64,000 nucleotides of DNA from Rhodomicrobium sp. (GTDB lineage Bacteria > Pseudomonadota > Alphaproteobacteria > Rhizobiales > HXMU1428-3), in the NCBI GenBank assembly GCA_021604665.1, contig BQJK01000001.1, forward strand, positions 1,206,419 to 1,270,418. The letters run 5' to 3'. The notes under the pieces are model-generated. The model was given only the letters and a program-made list of their open reading frames with translations. It was not told the DNA's origin and made no database searches. Made by a program: the position numbers and the translations under genes. Numbering within the stretch: position 1 is the first letter of the stretch; each line of letters begins with the position of its first letter. This document shows, piece by piece, positions 18,803 through 27,632 of the stretch.

Positions 18803-20818
18803 TTACGCATTGCCCGTTACACGGCGCGCCGCATCTGCCACATTTTCAGCCGTAATACCGAAATGCTCATAAAGTTCACCAGCCGGGCCAGAAGCACCAA
18901 AGCCAGCCATGCCAACAAACTGACCATTGCTGCCAAGCCATTTATTCCAGCCAAAATCAACAGCCGCTTCAACACCAATGCGCGGTGCATCTCCAAGCAC
19001 TTCCCACTGATAATCAGAGGATTGCTCTTCAAACAGCTCCCAGCATGGCAGTGAAACAACAGCAACCTTAAGGCCGTCAGCTTCAAGCAATTTGGCCGCT
19101 TCTATCGCAAGGGAAACCTCAGACCCGGTGCCAATCAGCGTTACATCACGCTCACCGCCCGGCTCCTTAATAATGTAGCCGCCTTTAGCGCATTTATTCT
19201 CAGCCGTGGCATCTGTCCGCATCAATGGCACACCCTGGCGGGTCAGCGTCATGATCGCCGGCGTTTTAGGGGCTGTGCAGGCAAGTTCCCAGCACTCAGC
19301 CACTTCAACACTATCCGCCGGGCGGAAAACATTAATATTAGGCATCGCCCGAAGAGACGCCAAATGCTCAACCGGCTGGTGCGTCGGCCCATCTTCACCA
19401 AGACCAATGGAATCATGGGTCATCACATAAATTACTGGAATTTCCATCAGGGCAGAAAGGCGAATGGCCCCCCGTGCATAATCAGAAAACACCAGAAACG
19501 TGCCGCTATAGGGTAAGAAGCCACCATGCAGATAAAGGCCGTTCATTACCGCGCCCATCGCATGCTCGCGCACACCATAGTGAACGTAATTGCCATCAAA
19601 CATGTCGCGGTTTATTTGTTTATATTGCTTGGTCTTCGTACCGTTAGACCCAGTCAGGTCAGCAGAACCGCCGATCATCCCAGGGATAGCAGGCAAAATC
19701 TCATCCAGCGCTTCCTTGGAAGAAACCCGCGTCGCAAGGCTTTTGCCGCCTTCTACAAATTTGCGTTTCGCTTCAATTACAGCCGCAGCAAGCGCTACTT
19801 TCACATCACCGCCAAGCGGTTTCACTAGCGTGTCCTGCATAGCTTGATCAAGACCAGACACCCGGCCCAACCAGGCTTTGTGAGTGTTAGCACCTTTTGA
19901 ACCAACAGAGCGCCATGCATCAAGCACATCTTGTGGCATTTCAAACGGGGCAGCATCCCAGCCAATAGCTTCCCGTGTCAGCGCGATTTCTTCATCACCA
20001 AGCGGAGCTCCATGGGTCGCAGATGTACCTTGCTTGTTTGGCGCACCAAAACCAATAATTGTCTTACAAGCAATCATCGTTGGTTTATCGCTGGCTTTTG
20101 CATCAGAGATCGCCGCAGAAATTGCCGACATATCATGTCCATCAACACGGATGGTGTTCCAGCCAGAAGCTTCAAAACGCTTAACCTGATCATCAGAGCA
20201 AGCCATATCCAGCGTGCCATCAATAGAGATGTTGTTATCATCCCACAGAACAATCAGCTTATTCAGGCGAAGATGACCAGCCAGAGAAATGGCTTCATGC
20301 GAAATGCCTTCCATCAGGCAACCATCACCGCAAATAACATAGGTGTAATGGTCAATCACATCACTGCCGAGTTTTTCAGCCTGCAACCGCTCACCCAGCG
20401 CCATACCAACAGCTGTTGTAATCCCCTGGCCAAGCGGGCCAGTTGTTGTTTCAATGCCCGGCGCATGCCCATATTCAGGGTGACCCGCAGTTGGGCTGCC
20501 AAGCTGGCGGAAATTTTTAAGGGTCTCCATCTCCATCCCCGGATAGCCGGTTAGGTATAAAAGCGAATAAACCAGCATCGAACCATGGCCCGCAGACATG
20601 ATAAAACGGTCTCTGTCATGCCATTCAGGGTCTGCAGCATCAAATTTCATATGGTCCGTAAAAAGAACCGTCGCCACATCAGCAAGGCCCATTGGGGCAC
20701 CTGGGTGGCCTGAATTAGCCTTCTGAACGGCATCCATAGATAACGCGCGAATTGCACTTGCCATCTTTTTCTTCATATTCATATCAATCTGTAGTTCGCT
20801 TGCTAGTGCTTCTCCCAT
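18803..20818 (-). CDS. cbbT: Transketolase
   Basis: A 671-aa thiamin-diphosphate enzyme that moves two-carbon units between sugar phosphates in Calvin-cycle regeneration. Motifs: ANSGHPGAPMGLADVA (N-terminal His), GHGSMLVYSLL, GPLGQGITTAVGMA, the ThDP/Mg site YVICGDGCLMEGISHEA...LIVLWDDNNISIDG, and in the Pyr domain GVREHAMGAVMNG (catalytic Glu), DSIGLGEDGPTHQPVEHL and GTGSEVSLA. Full length. Start at ATG 20818 with AAGGAG about 10 nt upstream; a later ATG at 20776 is less likely. It is 93 bp after prk and 22 bp before pgk. Confidence 0.96.
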   Translation of the reverse strand: MGEALASELQIDMNMKKKMASAIRALSMDAVQKANSGHPGAPMGLADVATVLFTDHMKFDAADPEWHDRDRFIMSAGHGSMLVYSLLYLTGYPGMEMETLKNFRQLGSPTAGHPEYGHAPGIETTTGPLGQGITTAVGMALGERLQAEKLGSDVIDHYTYVICGDGCLMEGISHEAISLAGHLRLNKLIVLWDDNNISIDGTLDMACSDDQVKRFEASGWNTIRVDGHDMSAISAAISDAKASDKPTMIACKTIIGFGAPNKQGTSATHGAPLGDEEIALTREAIGWDAAPFEMPQDVLDAWRSVGSKGANTHKAWLGRVSGLDQAMQDTLVKPLGGDVKVALAAAVIEAKRKFVEGGKSLATRVSSKEALDEILPAIPGMIGGSADLTGSNGTKTKQYKQINRDMFDGNYVHYGVREHAMGAVMNGLYLHGGFLPYSGTFLVFSDYARGAIRLSALMEIPVIYVMTHDSIGLGEDGPTHQPVEHLASLRAMPNINVFRPADSVEVAECWELACTAPKTPAIMTLTRQGVPLMRTDATAENKCAKGGYIIKEPGGERDVTLIGTGSEVSLAIEAAKLLEADGLKVAVVSLPCWELFEEQSSDYQWEVLGDAPRIGVEAAVDFGWNKWLGSNGQFVGMAGFGASGPAGELYEHFGITAENVADAARRVTGNA

Positions 20819-20910
20819 GAGGAGGTCTCCTTAAAAATTCAAATGAAGTCGCCTGAGTTCCTGTTCTGGCACGAAAGAGATGGCATATGTAACCCCTCTC
20901 AGACAACAGG

Positions 20911-21831
20911 TTAGATGGCGTGAACCCCAAGTCCGGCTTTAACCATGTGGTAAGCAACCAGCAATTGCGTCAATGCTAACGGGTGACTCATAGCAGTCGC
21001 CCCATCAACCTGGCCAAGCTGCGAGCGCAGGTGGCTGGCCTCAGGGATCAGATCCCATAGCAGATTTTGGATTTTTCCAGCATGTTCATCAGTGATACCG
21101 CCATCAATTTCAAGCACATCAACAGGCTTGCCATCAACATCGCGGGCCAATTCAAGATGCAAGCCATTATTGCTGGCAGACTCGAATAGTGGTGAAAAGT
21201 CAGGATGCGGCAAGGTTGGGCGCAGAATATGGCGCACATCAAGATGCGCATCATCACCACCCGTCTCAGGCTTTTGAAAACGAATAACAATATCAGCAAA
21301 GGTCCGCTGCGGCTGAATAAACGCCGGGCTATCTGCTTTGCGCTTCTCAAGTGAAGCCATAACCTGCTCTTCAGTATAACCGCGCTTTGTGGTGTCGCGG
21401 TGAACCTTCCATTTCACCCGGAGATCTTCTTCAGGATCAAGATAGATCTTCACATCATAGCAATTACGCATTTCACGTGTTGTGTAGCCTAACAGCCCTT
21501 CCATGATCACAAAATCACGAGGCTTTACATACTCTGGCCGGTCAAGTGTGCCACTATTATGATTATAGATCGGCTTCAGAATAGCCTCACCCCGGCGCAG
21601 CGCCTCAAGGTGCTGCTGAAGAATGTCAATATAGTTACCACGTGGGTCAAGTGCGGAAATACCATTTCCAGAGCGCTCAACACGGTCATAAGCGTGATAA
21701 TCGTCGGTACAAATCACAGTACAGCGATCTTCACCCAAAATTTTTGCAACACCTTTTGAAAGTGTCGTCTTACCTGTCGCGGAGTCCCCAACGACGCCCA
21801 AGATAATGGGACGATCAATGATCTTTGGCAT
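20911..21831 (-). CDS. cbbP: Phosphoribulokinase, proteobacterial form I
   Basis: Makes ribulose-1,5-bisphosphate, the RuBisCO substrate, from ribulose-5-phosphate and ATP. Walker A is GVVGDSATGKTTLSKGV. Other features are TDDYHAYDR (catalytic Asp region), LDPRGNYIDIL, KPIYNHNSGTLDRPEY, FVIMEGLLGYTT (Walker B Glu) and a segment with VKWKVHRDTTKRGYT. The ~305-aa octameric proteobacterial type is allosterically controlled by NADH, unlike the longer plant/cyanobacterial enzyme. The ATG at 21831 is chosen; the frame also has a TTG 9 bp upstream, but GAGAG precedes the ATG at proper distance. It lies between the FBPase gene and tkt. Confidence 0.96.
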   Translation of the reverse strand: MPKIIDRPIILGVVGDSATGKTTLSKGVAKILGEDRCTVICTDDYHAYDRVERSGNGISALDPRGNYIDILQQHLEALRRGEAILKPIYNHNSGTLDRPEYVKPRDFVIMEGLLGYTTREMRNCYDVKIYLDPEEDLRVKWKVHRDTTKRGYTEEQVMASLEKRKADSPAFIQPQRTFADIVIRFQKPETGGDDAHLDVRHILRPTLPHPDFSPLFESASNNGLHLELARDVDGKPVDVLEIDGGITDEHAGKIQNLLWDLIPEASHLRSQLGQVDGATAMSHPLALTQLLVAYHMVKAGLGVHAI

Positions 21832-22001
21832 TTCTCTCAAATCCCCAGTTCAGGGAAGCCTGCTAATCTGCTTCCGGTTTGTTTCTTTTCCCCCTCTCAA
21901 ATGAGGGCCCCTCTCTAGCGGAGGGTTGTGCTTTTCTTGAAAATTCTGGCAATGGGCCATCATTTCAGGCTCGCCCGGCCAGTAACGGCCAGGAAATCTC
22001 G

Positions 22002-22964
22002 TTATTCCTGCGTGTAAGTGGTCAGAACCTGCCGCTCAGATGTGGAGCCGGTTACCATCAATGTTTGCAGCTTAAAACCTTGCCGTGTCCGCTCGACACC
22101 CTCCAGCATCAACCCGGTTGTGATACCGGTTGCACAGAAATAAAGGTCGTCAGATTTAACCAGCTCATCAACCTTGTACCAACGGCTGGTATCCAGGCCT
22201 GCGGCTTTAACAGCCAGCGCTTCAGTTTGTAGTTGCGGGTCAAGCCGGGCTAAAAATTCACCGCCCAGCGCGCGGATCGCAACAGCAGACATAATCCCTT
22301 CAGGCGTACCGCCGGTGCCCATCAGCGCATCAACGCCGCTATCGGGAATGGCCGCGAGCAATGCGCCCGCCACATCGCCAGCCGGGTACAATAGCACCCG
22401 CGCACCAGCATCATGAATATCCTGCACTAATTTTCTGTGCCGCGGCTTCTCAAGCACATAAACGGCAACTTCAGACACATCCTTTTTCAGGATGTCAGCC
22501 AGTGTTTCAATCTTCTTTTTTGTCGTCCAGTTGGGGTCAATCTTGCCGCGCGCTTCAGGGGGAGCCGCAAATTTCTCCATATAAAAAGCCGGTCCCGGGT
22601 CCATCATCGTGCCGCGCGGCGCAATCGCAATCACAGCTAATGCGTTGGTTTGCCCCTTCGCCAGATAGCTGGTGCCCTCAACAGGATCGACAGCAATATC
22701 AGCTTTAAAAGCGGCACCTGGCTGGCCAACAATTTCACCATTGAAAAGCTGCGGGGCTTCATCTTTTTCCCCTTCACCAATGACAACAAGACCTTCAAGC
22801 TCAATCTCTTGCAGAGCACTGCGCATCGCATCAACAGCCGCGCCATCACCGCGCTCTTTATCGCCCCTGCCAATCCAGACATAGGCAGCCCGCGCCGCGT
22901 CTTCAGTTACTTTCCTCAGCCCATAGATAAGTTCGGGCTTAACGCCGCCAGCGCTGGTCATCAT
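22002..22964 (-). CDS. glpX: Class II fructose-1,6-bisphosphatase (GlpX type)
   Basis: A 320-aa lithium-sensitive-fold phosphatase of the GlpX family. Motifs: GRGDKERGDGAAVDAMR, VVIGEGEKDEAPQLFNGE (metal-binding), DIAVDPVEGTSYLAKGQ, GDVAGALLAAIPDSGVDALMGTGGTPEG and TGITTGLMLEGV. It removes the 1-phosphate from fructose-1,6-bisphosphate; cyanobacterial GlpX homologues also act on sedoheptulose-1,7-bisphosphate. As the only FBPase in this cbb block it may do both jobs. Most proteobacterial cbb operons instead carry class I cbbF. It is the first enzyme gene of the block, 422 bp after the regulator. Start at ATG 22964 with GGGGAG. Confidence 0.95.
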   Translation of the reverse strand: MMTSAGGVKPELIYGLRKVTEDAARAAYVWIGRGDKERGDGAAVDAMRSALQEIELEGLVVIGEGEKDEAPQLFNGEIVGQPGAAFKADIAVDPVEGTSYLAKGQTNALAVIAIAPRGTMMDPGPAFYMEKFAAPPEARGKIDPNWTTKKKIETLADILKKDVSEVAVYVLEKPRHRKLVQDIHDAGARVLLYPAGDVAGALLAAIPDSGVDALMGTGGTPEGIMSAVAIRALGGEFLARLDPQLQTEALAVKAAGLDTSRWYKVDELVKSDDLYFCATGITTGLMLEGVERTRQGFKLQTLMVTGSTSERQVLTTYTQE

Positions 22965-23080
22965 CGCGAATATCTCCCCAAGCGGTTAACCGCCTTATTG
23001 TTGCGGCATTACCGCCGAATTGGGTCAAAGGTAGGAGGTTTCAAAGCCGGCAGAAACATGCCAAGAGGTGGGGAGGGCCC

Positions 23081-23201
23081 ACCCATAAGGGTAGGTTTTG
23101 AGGGTAAAATGTGATAATTTCTTGGTCAAATCAATGCTGCACTGCAAAAAATACAAGCATTCGTTAATTTTCAGGCAAAAACCTTTACCCTTAGTACCAA
23201 C
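23081..23201. promoter_or_regulatory. Candidate promoter/operator of the cbb block: heptamer-like TACCCTY sites
   Basis: In the 422-bp gap between the regulator and glpX, TACCCTT-like heptamers recur. On the minus strand they are at 23087-23093 and 23100-23106 (centres 13 bp apart); on the plus strand TACCCTT is at 23186-23192 and a weaker TACCAAC at 23195-23201. NarL/FixJ-family proteins with a LuxR-type HTH often bind such 7-bp sites (the NarL consensus is TACYYMT), and the neighbouring gene encodes one. A minus-strand -35-like TTGACC (23124-23129) lies 17 bp from the 23101-23106 site, which would then overlap the -10. This is inference from sequence alone. Confidence 0.4.
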
Positions 23202-23386
23202 CCCTCACACATCCACTTGACGCCCGAAAAACCGCCATATTCAGCAAAAAATCCAGCGGAGCTTTCCAAATAAAAGACATGACTGCACTCGCGATAAGGG
23301 GGGCCTTATAACGGGGTAAGGTCAGCTATCAAAAACCATGATTTAAGGGGAGTGGAGGAAGAAAGGTAAAAACAGACCAGCCCAGA

Positions 23387-24022
23387 TCAGGAGGCCATAT
23401 TCCCCTCATTGAAATAGAGCGCCACGGCCTCAGCCCGGTTGCGTACATTCAATTTGGAGTAGATATTTCTCAAATGAAATTTCACCGTATTCGGTGACAC
23501 TTTCAGCGCGGCCGCAAGCTCCTGATTGGTCATCCCCAAACAAAGCTTTTCCAGCATTAAAGCTTCTTTTTGTGTAAGCTGCTTTAAGACGCTCACTTCA
23601 AGTCGCTTGCTCATAAACGGAAACACCATTGAGCCCCGCGCCACACTATCAAGAACATTCAACAATCGCTCAGGCGGTTCCGTTTTTGAGAAAAAGGCAT
23701 AAGCCCCAAGCTCCATCGCCTCACGGGGCACCATCTCATCAACATGCCCTGTATAGACAACAACCTTAGGGCTATCAGTACGAGTGGCCAGCGCTTCCAA
23801 AAGCTCACGCCCATTGCAATAGGGCATCAACCACCCTGTAATCACAATATCAAGAGAGAGCATGGAAAGCCCATCCAGCAACCGCGCCCCATCATGAGCT
23901 GAGGCCACCAGATCAAACCGGCCATCCTCATCAAACAAAGACCGAAGCCCCCTGACGACCAGCTGGTTTTTATCAACCACGCCAACCCGCACGGGATAAT
24001 GAATTTTCTGCGCTATTACCAA
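23387..24022 (-). CDS. NarL/LuxR-family regulator with degenerate receiver domain
   Basis: A 211-aa protein with a receiver-like domain (about 12-125) and a C-terminal LuxR-type HTH (about 149-200: LTQKEALMLEKLCLGMTNQE..., SPNTVKFHLRNIYSKL). The receiver keeps the Thr (VVVYTGH, T91) and Lys (AFFSKTEPP, K113), but the phosphoacceptor position reads DIVITGWLMP, with Gly63 (codon GGG) where Asp is expected. The second acidic residue near the N-terminus is Lys (VVDK). It therefore probably cannot be phosphorylated normally. It is encoded at the head of the cbb block in the same direction and is the best local candidate for its regulator, as no cbbR is present. The start is a TTG at 24022 with AAGGA upstream, somewhat uncertain. 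Confidence 0.88.
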   Translation of the reverse strand: MVIAQKIHYPVRVGVVDKNQLVVRGLRSLFDEDGRFDLVASAHDGARLLDGLSMLSLDIVITGWLMPYCNGRELLEALATRTDSPKVVVYTGHVDEMVPREAMELGAYAFFSKTEPPERLLNVLDSVARGSMVFPFMSKRLEVSVLKQLTQKEALMLEKLCLGMTNQELAAALKVSPNTVKFHLRNIYSKLNVRNRAEAVALYFNEGNMAS

Positions 24023-24448
24023 AGCTGCATCAGTCCTTCAGCCAGTTATACCTATGGAAATTGTTCGGAGACGATAAAGCCCTATTCCTAAAAATCAGAT
24101 CTCAAAACCAAGAGTATCATAAGACCAATTGCTAAAGAATTCACTCAGAAACTAAGCCCTGATTATGTGAGGTCATTCAAAATCATGCAAAGCGGCACAC
24201 TGTCACCCACCGCCTCAGCAGAAAATAGAGACAGCAAAAACCCCGCATAAGCCATTGAAGAGAAACACTAAAAAGGCATGAAGCACAAAAAAAGATCAGC
24301 CCTTCGCTTTTGCGATGGGCTGATCTCAGCAGGAATATAATCCCTGCAAAACAAATCATGTTGTCATAACAAGTTATAAAATAGATAGAGGCATCAGGGC
24401 GTTCAGACAAAGTTGACAAACACTGACCATCTTAGAACCCGAGCTGAA
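24023..24448. other. Intergenic region upstream of the cbb regulator
   Basis: About 425 bp without a credible gene. It holds the terminator of the Cys/Trp protein gene (24287-24325) and must hold the promoter of the regulator. A 78-codon open frame at 24183-24419 runs through the terminator hairpin and has no ribosome site, so I do not accept it. Confidence 0.5.
24287..24325 (-). terminator. Rho-independent terminator after the two-repeat Cys/Trp protein gene
   Basis: A 9-bp perfect stem, GATCAGCCC (24294-24302) with GGGCTGATC (24317-24325), followed on the minus strand by seven T's (24287-24293). It ends the transcript of the gene at 24449-25003 about 125 bp past its stop and shields the cbb regulator from readthrough. 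Confidence 0.85.
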
Positions 24449-25003
24449 TTACTTCTGACAAGCATAGGCCTGCGCGATACACTGATATTGCCAGGAATTT
24501 TTACGGCGACAGTCAAATGAGCTTTTATCAGCGTTGTCCCATTCGGCCCATTCTTCACCAAATAGCTCAATCACCTTAACTTTCCAGCCTGCCCGCGCCT
24601 GCGCTTTCGCCGCAACAATTGTCCCCCGCCGGGCGCCATAAGCGCTGGTCGCTGTCTCCTTGCAGCGCTCGGCAGCCGGCGTCACAATCACCTTGGCAGG
24701 GCATGGGCGCGCACTGCGCGTGCATTCCCATTTTCCTTTATTTTCACCGCTCATCAGATCAACACAAACAAGCTTACGCTCCGTCGCCTTCGACCAGTTT
24801 TGAAACTCAGTGCCAAACTTTTCCCGCGCCACAGCTTTCCAGGTGAAAAAAGCATTCGCCCGCGCCAACTCACCAATAGAAGATGGCTTACCAGTTGCGC
24901 TCACCGTTTCGCTTTTGCAGCCATCCTCAGCTGCCATCGCCGCAGTACTAACCGCCACGCCTCCTAGCAAAACAACCAGGATAGCTAAAACCATTCCCCT
25001 CAT
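24449..25003 (-). CDS. Secreted Cys/Trp protein with an internal duplication, unknown function
   Basis: A 184-aa precursor with a signal peptide (residues 1-24, ending AMAAED). The mature part contains two copies of one module. Copy 1 (about 45-105) reads W-x7-FGTEFQNWSKA...C-x13-C-x6-C. Copy 2 (about 130-183) reads W-x7-FGEEWAEWDNA...C-x9-C-x6-C. Each module thus has a fixed Trp/Phe-Gly core and three Cys suited to disulfides. A single diverged module is encoded nearby at 28615-28914. I recognise no named domain. A periplasmic or extracellular role is likely. Strong ribosome site GGAGGGAG before ATG 25003, own terminator downstream. Confidence 0.75.
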   Translation of the reverse strand: MRGMVLAILVVLLGGVAVSTAAMAAEDGCKSETVSATGKPSSIGELARANAFFTWKAVAREKFGTEFQNWSKATERKLVCVDLMSGENKGKWECTRSARPCPAKVIVTPAAERCKETATSAYGARRGTIVAAKAQARAGWKVKVIELFGEEWAEWDNADKSSFDCRRKNSWQYQCIAQAYACQK

Positions 25004-25163
25004 AGTAACTCCCTCCAGCCTTTATATTAATCGCAAGCGCGGCGAACGCCTTCGCGGCCTCATAATATGGGCAGCCAGACCTTGATACCAGCGATTTTTA
25101 GTCAGCGCCCCCATCTCTCCATAACTAAATGACAAACAAGACATAAAATAGCTGGCAAGACAT

Positions 25164-25195
25164 AAAAAAGCAGGCATCCCCGAAAGAATGCCTGC
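25164..25195 (-). terminator. Rho-independent terminator of leuA
   Basis: A perfect stem, GCAGGCAT (25170-25177) with ATGCCTGC (25188-25195), followed on the minus strand by six T's (25164-25169), about 60 bp after the leuA stop codon. Confidence 0.87.
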
Positions 25196-25256
25196 TATAT
25201 CAAATTTTACGTGTGAGCGATAAACCAGAGGGCCCTTAAATCATAAGGGCCAATAG

Positions 25257-26837
25257 CTATATCGCCTGCAATGAAATATCAGAGGCTTTTTCACGCCGGG
25301 CAATCAGCCCATTCAAGGCGCTAATATAAGCTCGGGCAGACGCAACCATAGTGTCAGTGTCTGCGCTGCGCCCTGTGGCTGTCAGCCCATCATGCTCCAA
25401 CCGCACCATCACCTCAGCTTGTGCATCCGTGCCTTCAGTCACCGCCATCACCTGATAAAGCGGCAGGCGCGCCTCATGCGGCACAATCGCTCGAATGGCA
25501 TTAAAGGTGGCATCAACCGGCCCATCACCACTGGCTTCCCGGGTTTCATCTTTGCCATTAACCTCAAGTGTCACAGTGGCTTTTTGCGGCCCGCCCGTGC
25601 CGGCATAAACGGTCAAAGAAGTCAGCTTGATCAGATCATTCACACTAGAGACCTCATCATCAACCAGCGCGATCAGGTCTTCATCGAACACTTGCTTCTT
25701 CTTGTCCGCCAAGTCTTTGAACCGCTGAAACGCTTCCTGAAAGGCATTATCACCCAGCTCATAGCCAAGGTCTTTCAACTTTTCTTTGAAGGCGTGGCGA
25801 CCAGAATGCTTGCCCATTACCAACGAGCTTTCGCGAAGCCCAACCGATTCAGGGGTCATGATTTCATAGGTCTGGTTATTCTTCAGCATGCCATCCTGGT
25901 GAATGCCGGATTCATGCGCAAAGGCATTTTGGCCCACAATCGCCTTGTTATACTGCACCGGAAACCCGGACACAGCAGAGACAAGCCGTGAAGCTTTCGT
26001 GATAAAAACAGGGTCAACATCAGTCCAGTAAGGCAAAACATCCTGCCTGGTATCCATGCCCATCACAACTTCTTCCAAAGCTGCATTGCCAGCCCGCTCA
26101 CCCATGCCATTAATCGTGCATTCAATCTGCCGCGCACCAGCCCGAACCCCGGCCAATGAGTTCGCAACCGCCAACCCAAGGTCGTTATGACAATGGGTCG
26201 AGAAGGTAACATCTTCACCGCCCGGCACTTTTTCAATCAGCATTTTAAACAGGTCATGATATTCCTCCGGTACGGTATATCCCACCGTATCGGGAATATT
26301 AATGGTCGTTGCGCCAGCTTTAATCGCCGCTTCAACACAACGACAAAGAAAATCATGATCCGTCCGCGTTGCATCTTCCGCAGACCACTCCACATCATCC
26401 GTATAGCGCCGCGCCCGCTCAACGCTGGCAGTTACAGCCTCCAACACAGCGCCCGGCTCCATCTGCAATTTATATTTCATATGCAGCGGACTGGTTGAAA
26501 TGAAGGTATGAATACGGCTTCGATGCGCCGGGGCAAGCGCTTCACCCGCCCGGTCAATATCTTTGAATTGCGCCCGGGAAAGCCCGCACACAACCGCATT
26601 TTTCATTAACTTTGAAATCTCATGCACCGCTTCAAAGTCACCATTTGACGCGATAGGAAAGCCCGCCTCAATGATGTTAACGCCCATCTGGTCCAGCACT
26701 TCAGCAACCTGAAGCTTTTCAGAAAGCGTCATAGACGCGCCGGGGCTTTGCTCCCCATCGCGCAAGGTGGTGTCAAATATAACGACATGGTCTTGAGAAT
26801 TGCGCCGTGCAGCGCTCTCATTCGATTGGTCAGCCAT
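25257..26837 (-). CDS. leuA: 2-isopropylmalate synthase
   Basis: The first committed step of leucine synthesis: acetyl-CoA + 2-oxoisovalerate to 2-isopropylmalate. The TIM-barrel motifs are FDTTLRDGEQSPGASM, GVNIIEAGFP, STHCHNDLGLAVANSLAG (metal HxH) and INGMGERAGNAALEEVVM. These are followed by the linker, FAHESGIHQDGMLKN, and the C-terminal LeuA dimer/regulatory domain that binds leucine for feedback inhibition. From the ATG at 26837 (AGGAT about 9 nt upstream) the product is 526 aa, the usual length. The frame extends to 26876 but that extension lacks a ribosome site. It is transcribed alone or with the small membrane protein gene just upstream. Confidence 0.96.
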   Translation of the reverse strand: MADQSNESAARRNSQDHVVIFDTTLRDGEQSPGASMTLSEKLQVAEVLDQMGVNIIEAGFPIASNGDFEAVHEISKLMKNAVVCGLSRAQFKDIDRAGEALAPAHRSRIHTFISTSPLHMKYKLQMEPGAVLEAVTASVERARRYTDDVEWSAEDATRTDHDFLCRCVEAAIKAGATTINIPDTVGYTVPEEYHDLFKMLIEKVPGGEDVTFSTHCHNDLGLAVANSLAGVRAGARQIECTINGMGERAGNAALEEVVMGMDTRQDVLPYWTDVDPVFITKASRLVSAVSGFPVQYNKAIVGQNAFAHESGIHQDGMLKNNQTYEIMTPESVGLRESSLVMGKHSGRHAFKEKLKDLGYELGDNAFQEAFQRFKDLADKKKQVFDEDLIALVDDEVSSVNDLIKLTSLTVYAGTGGPQKATVTLEVNGKDETREASGDGPVDATFNAIRAIVPHEARLPLYQVMAVTEGTDAQAEVMVRLEHDGLTATGRSADTDTMVASARAYISALNGLIARREKASDISLQAI

Positions 26838-26966
26838 GGTAAAATCCTGAAATTTATCAAAGAGCCTAAAGCTCAATAAGGTTCATCTCTTAAGCCACAT
26901 TCACTAATGTGCGCTCAACTCCGTTAAAAAATCCCCTAAGGCAATGTCACTGAAAATATTTATAAG

Positions 26967-27257
26967 TCAGCGGCGGGATGCCCAGGGGCCGCTAAGATGC
27001 GCCGGCACGAGCCTGGAGTGCCCAAGAAGGAGATGACTAATAAGAAGAGTGAGAGACAGGCCAAAAGACAACAAAGCCAAAAACAAAGCTTTAATGCTCA
27101 AGGCAAAGGACCCAATAAAAATTGAACCTTCAAATTGTCCTGCAACTGGCAACGGTGAGAGCACAAACCAGAAAAGGCCGGCCAAAATTGGCCAGCTTTC
27201 CAAATGCGCTTGCTCTAATGCGCTTGATTTTTGGGACTGTTTGGCAACAGCTTTCAT
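26967..27257 (-). CDS. Possible small membrane protein, unknown
   Basis: An open frame of 96 codons from ATG 27257, which has GGAG about 9 nt upstream. A hydrophilic N-terminus of about 20 residues is followed by two hydrophobic stretches (WPILAGLFWFVLSPLPVAG and IKALFLALLSFGLSLTLLIS), so a two-TM protein is plausible. The frame also extends upstream to 27320. It lies 129 bp before leuA in the same direction. I do not recognise it, and chance is possible for a frame of this size. Confidence 0.4.
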   Translation of the reverse strand: MKAVAKQSQKSSALEQAHLESWPILAGLFWFVLSPLPVAGQFEGSIFIGSFALSIKALFLALLSFGLSLTLLISHLLLGHSRLVPAHLSGPWASRR

Positions 27258-27632
27258 CAAATCAAACTCCGTTAAATCAGTTACCACAATATAAGGCAGC
27301 CCCCGCCCGATTACTAGCAACTTTTCATCAAACCGCCAAAATTCAGACCAAAATCATCAGCAAAAACGGCAATTCATTCACCAGGCATGGCAATTTGAGG
27401 GAAAAGCTAACAGCCAAAAAAGAAAACCACGCCATCATCAGTTTAAATCATGGCGCATAAATCAATGCCGCATTCATAGCCATAAATAGTAAAAAGCAAC
27501 AACCGATAAAGCCCACCACGACAGCATGCGAGGGCAATTTCAAATAAGCAGGCTTATTGCCATAGTGAATTTTGTCATTTATCAAATTTACTATTCAAGT
27601 ACGGCGTAACAATTAACCAAAGGGTGCAACAT
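27258..27632. other. Intergenic region before the single-TM protein gene
   Basis: About 375 bp between divergent genes, AT-rich toward 27550. Competing open frames on the plus strand (27122-27460) have low-complexity content and no ribosome site. It must contain promoters for the flanking genes, but I could not assign them. Confidence 0.45.

Noticed and set aside
24183-24419. 78-codon minus-strand frame upstream of the cbb regulator
   Set aside because: It runs through the intrinsic terminator at 24287-24325 and has no ribosome site; its composition reflects the hairpin and AT-rich sequence.
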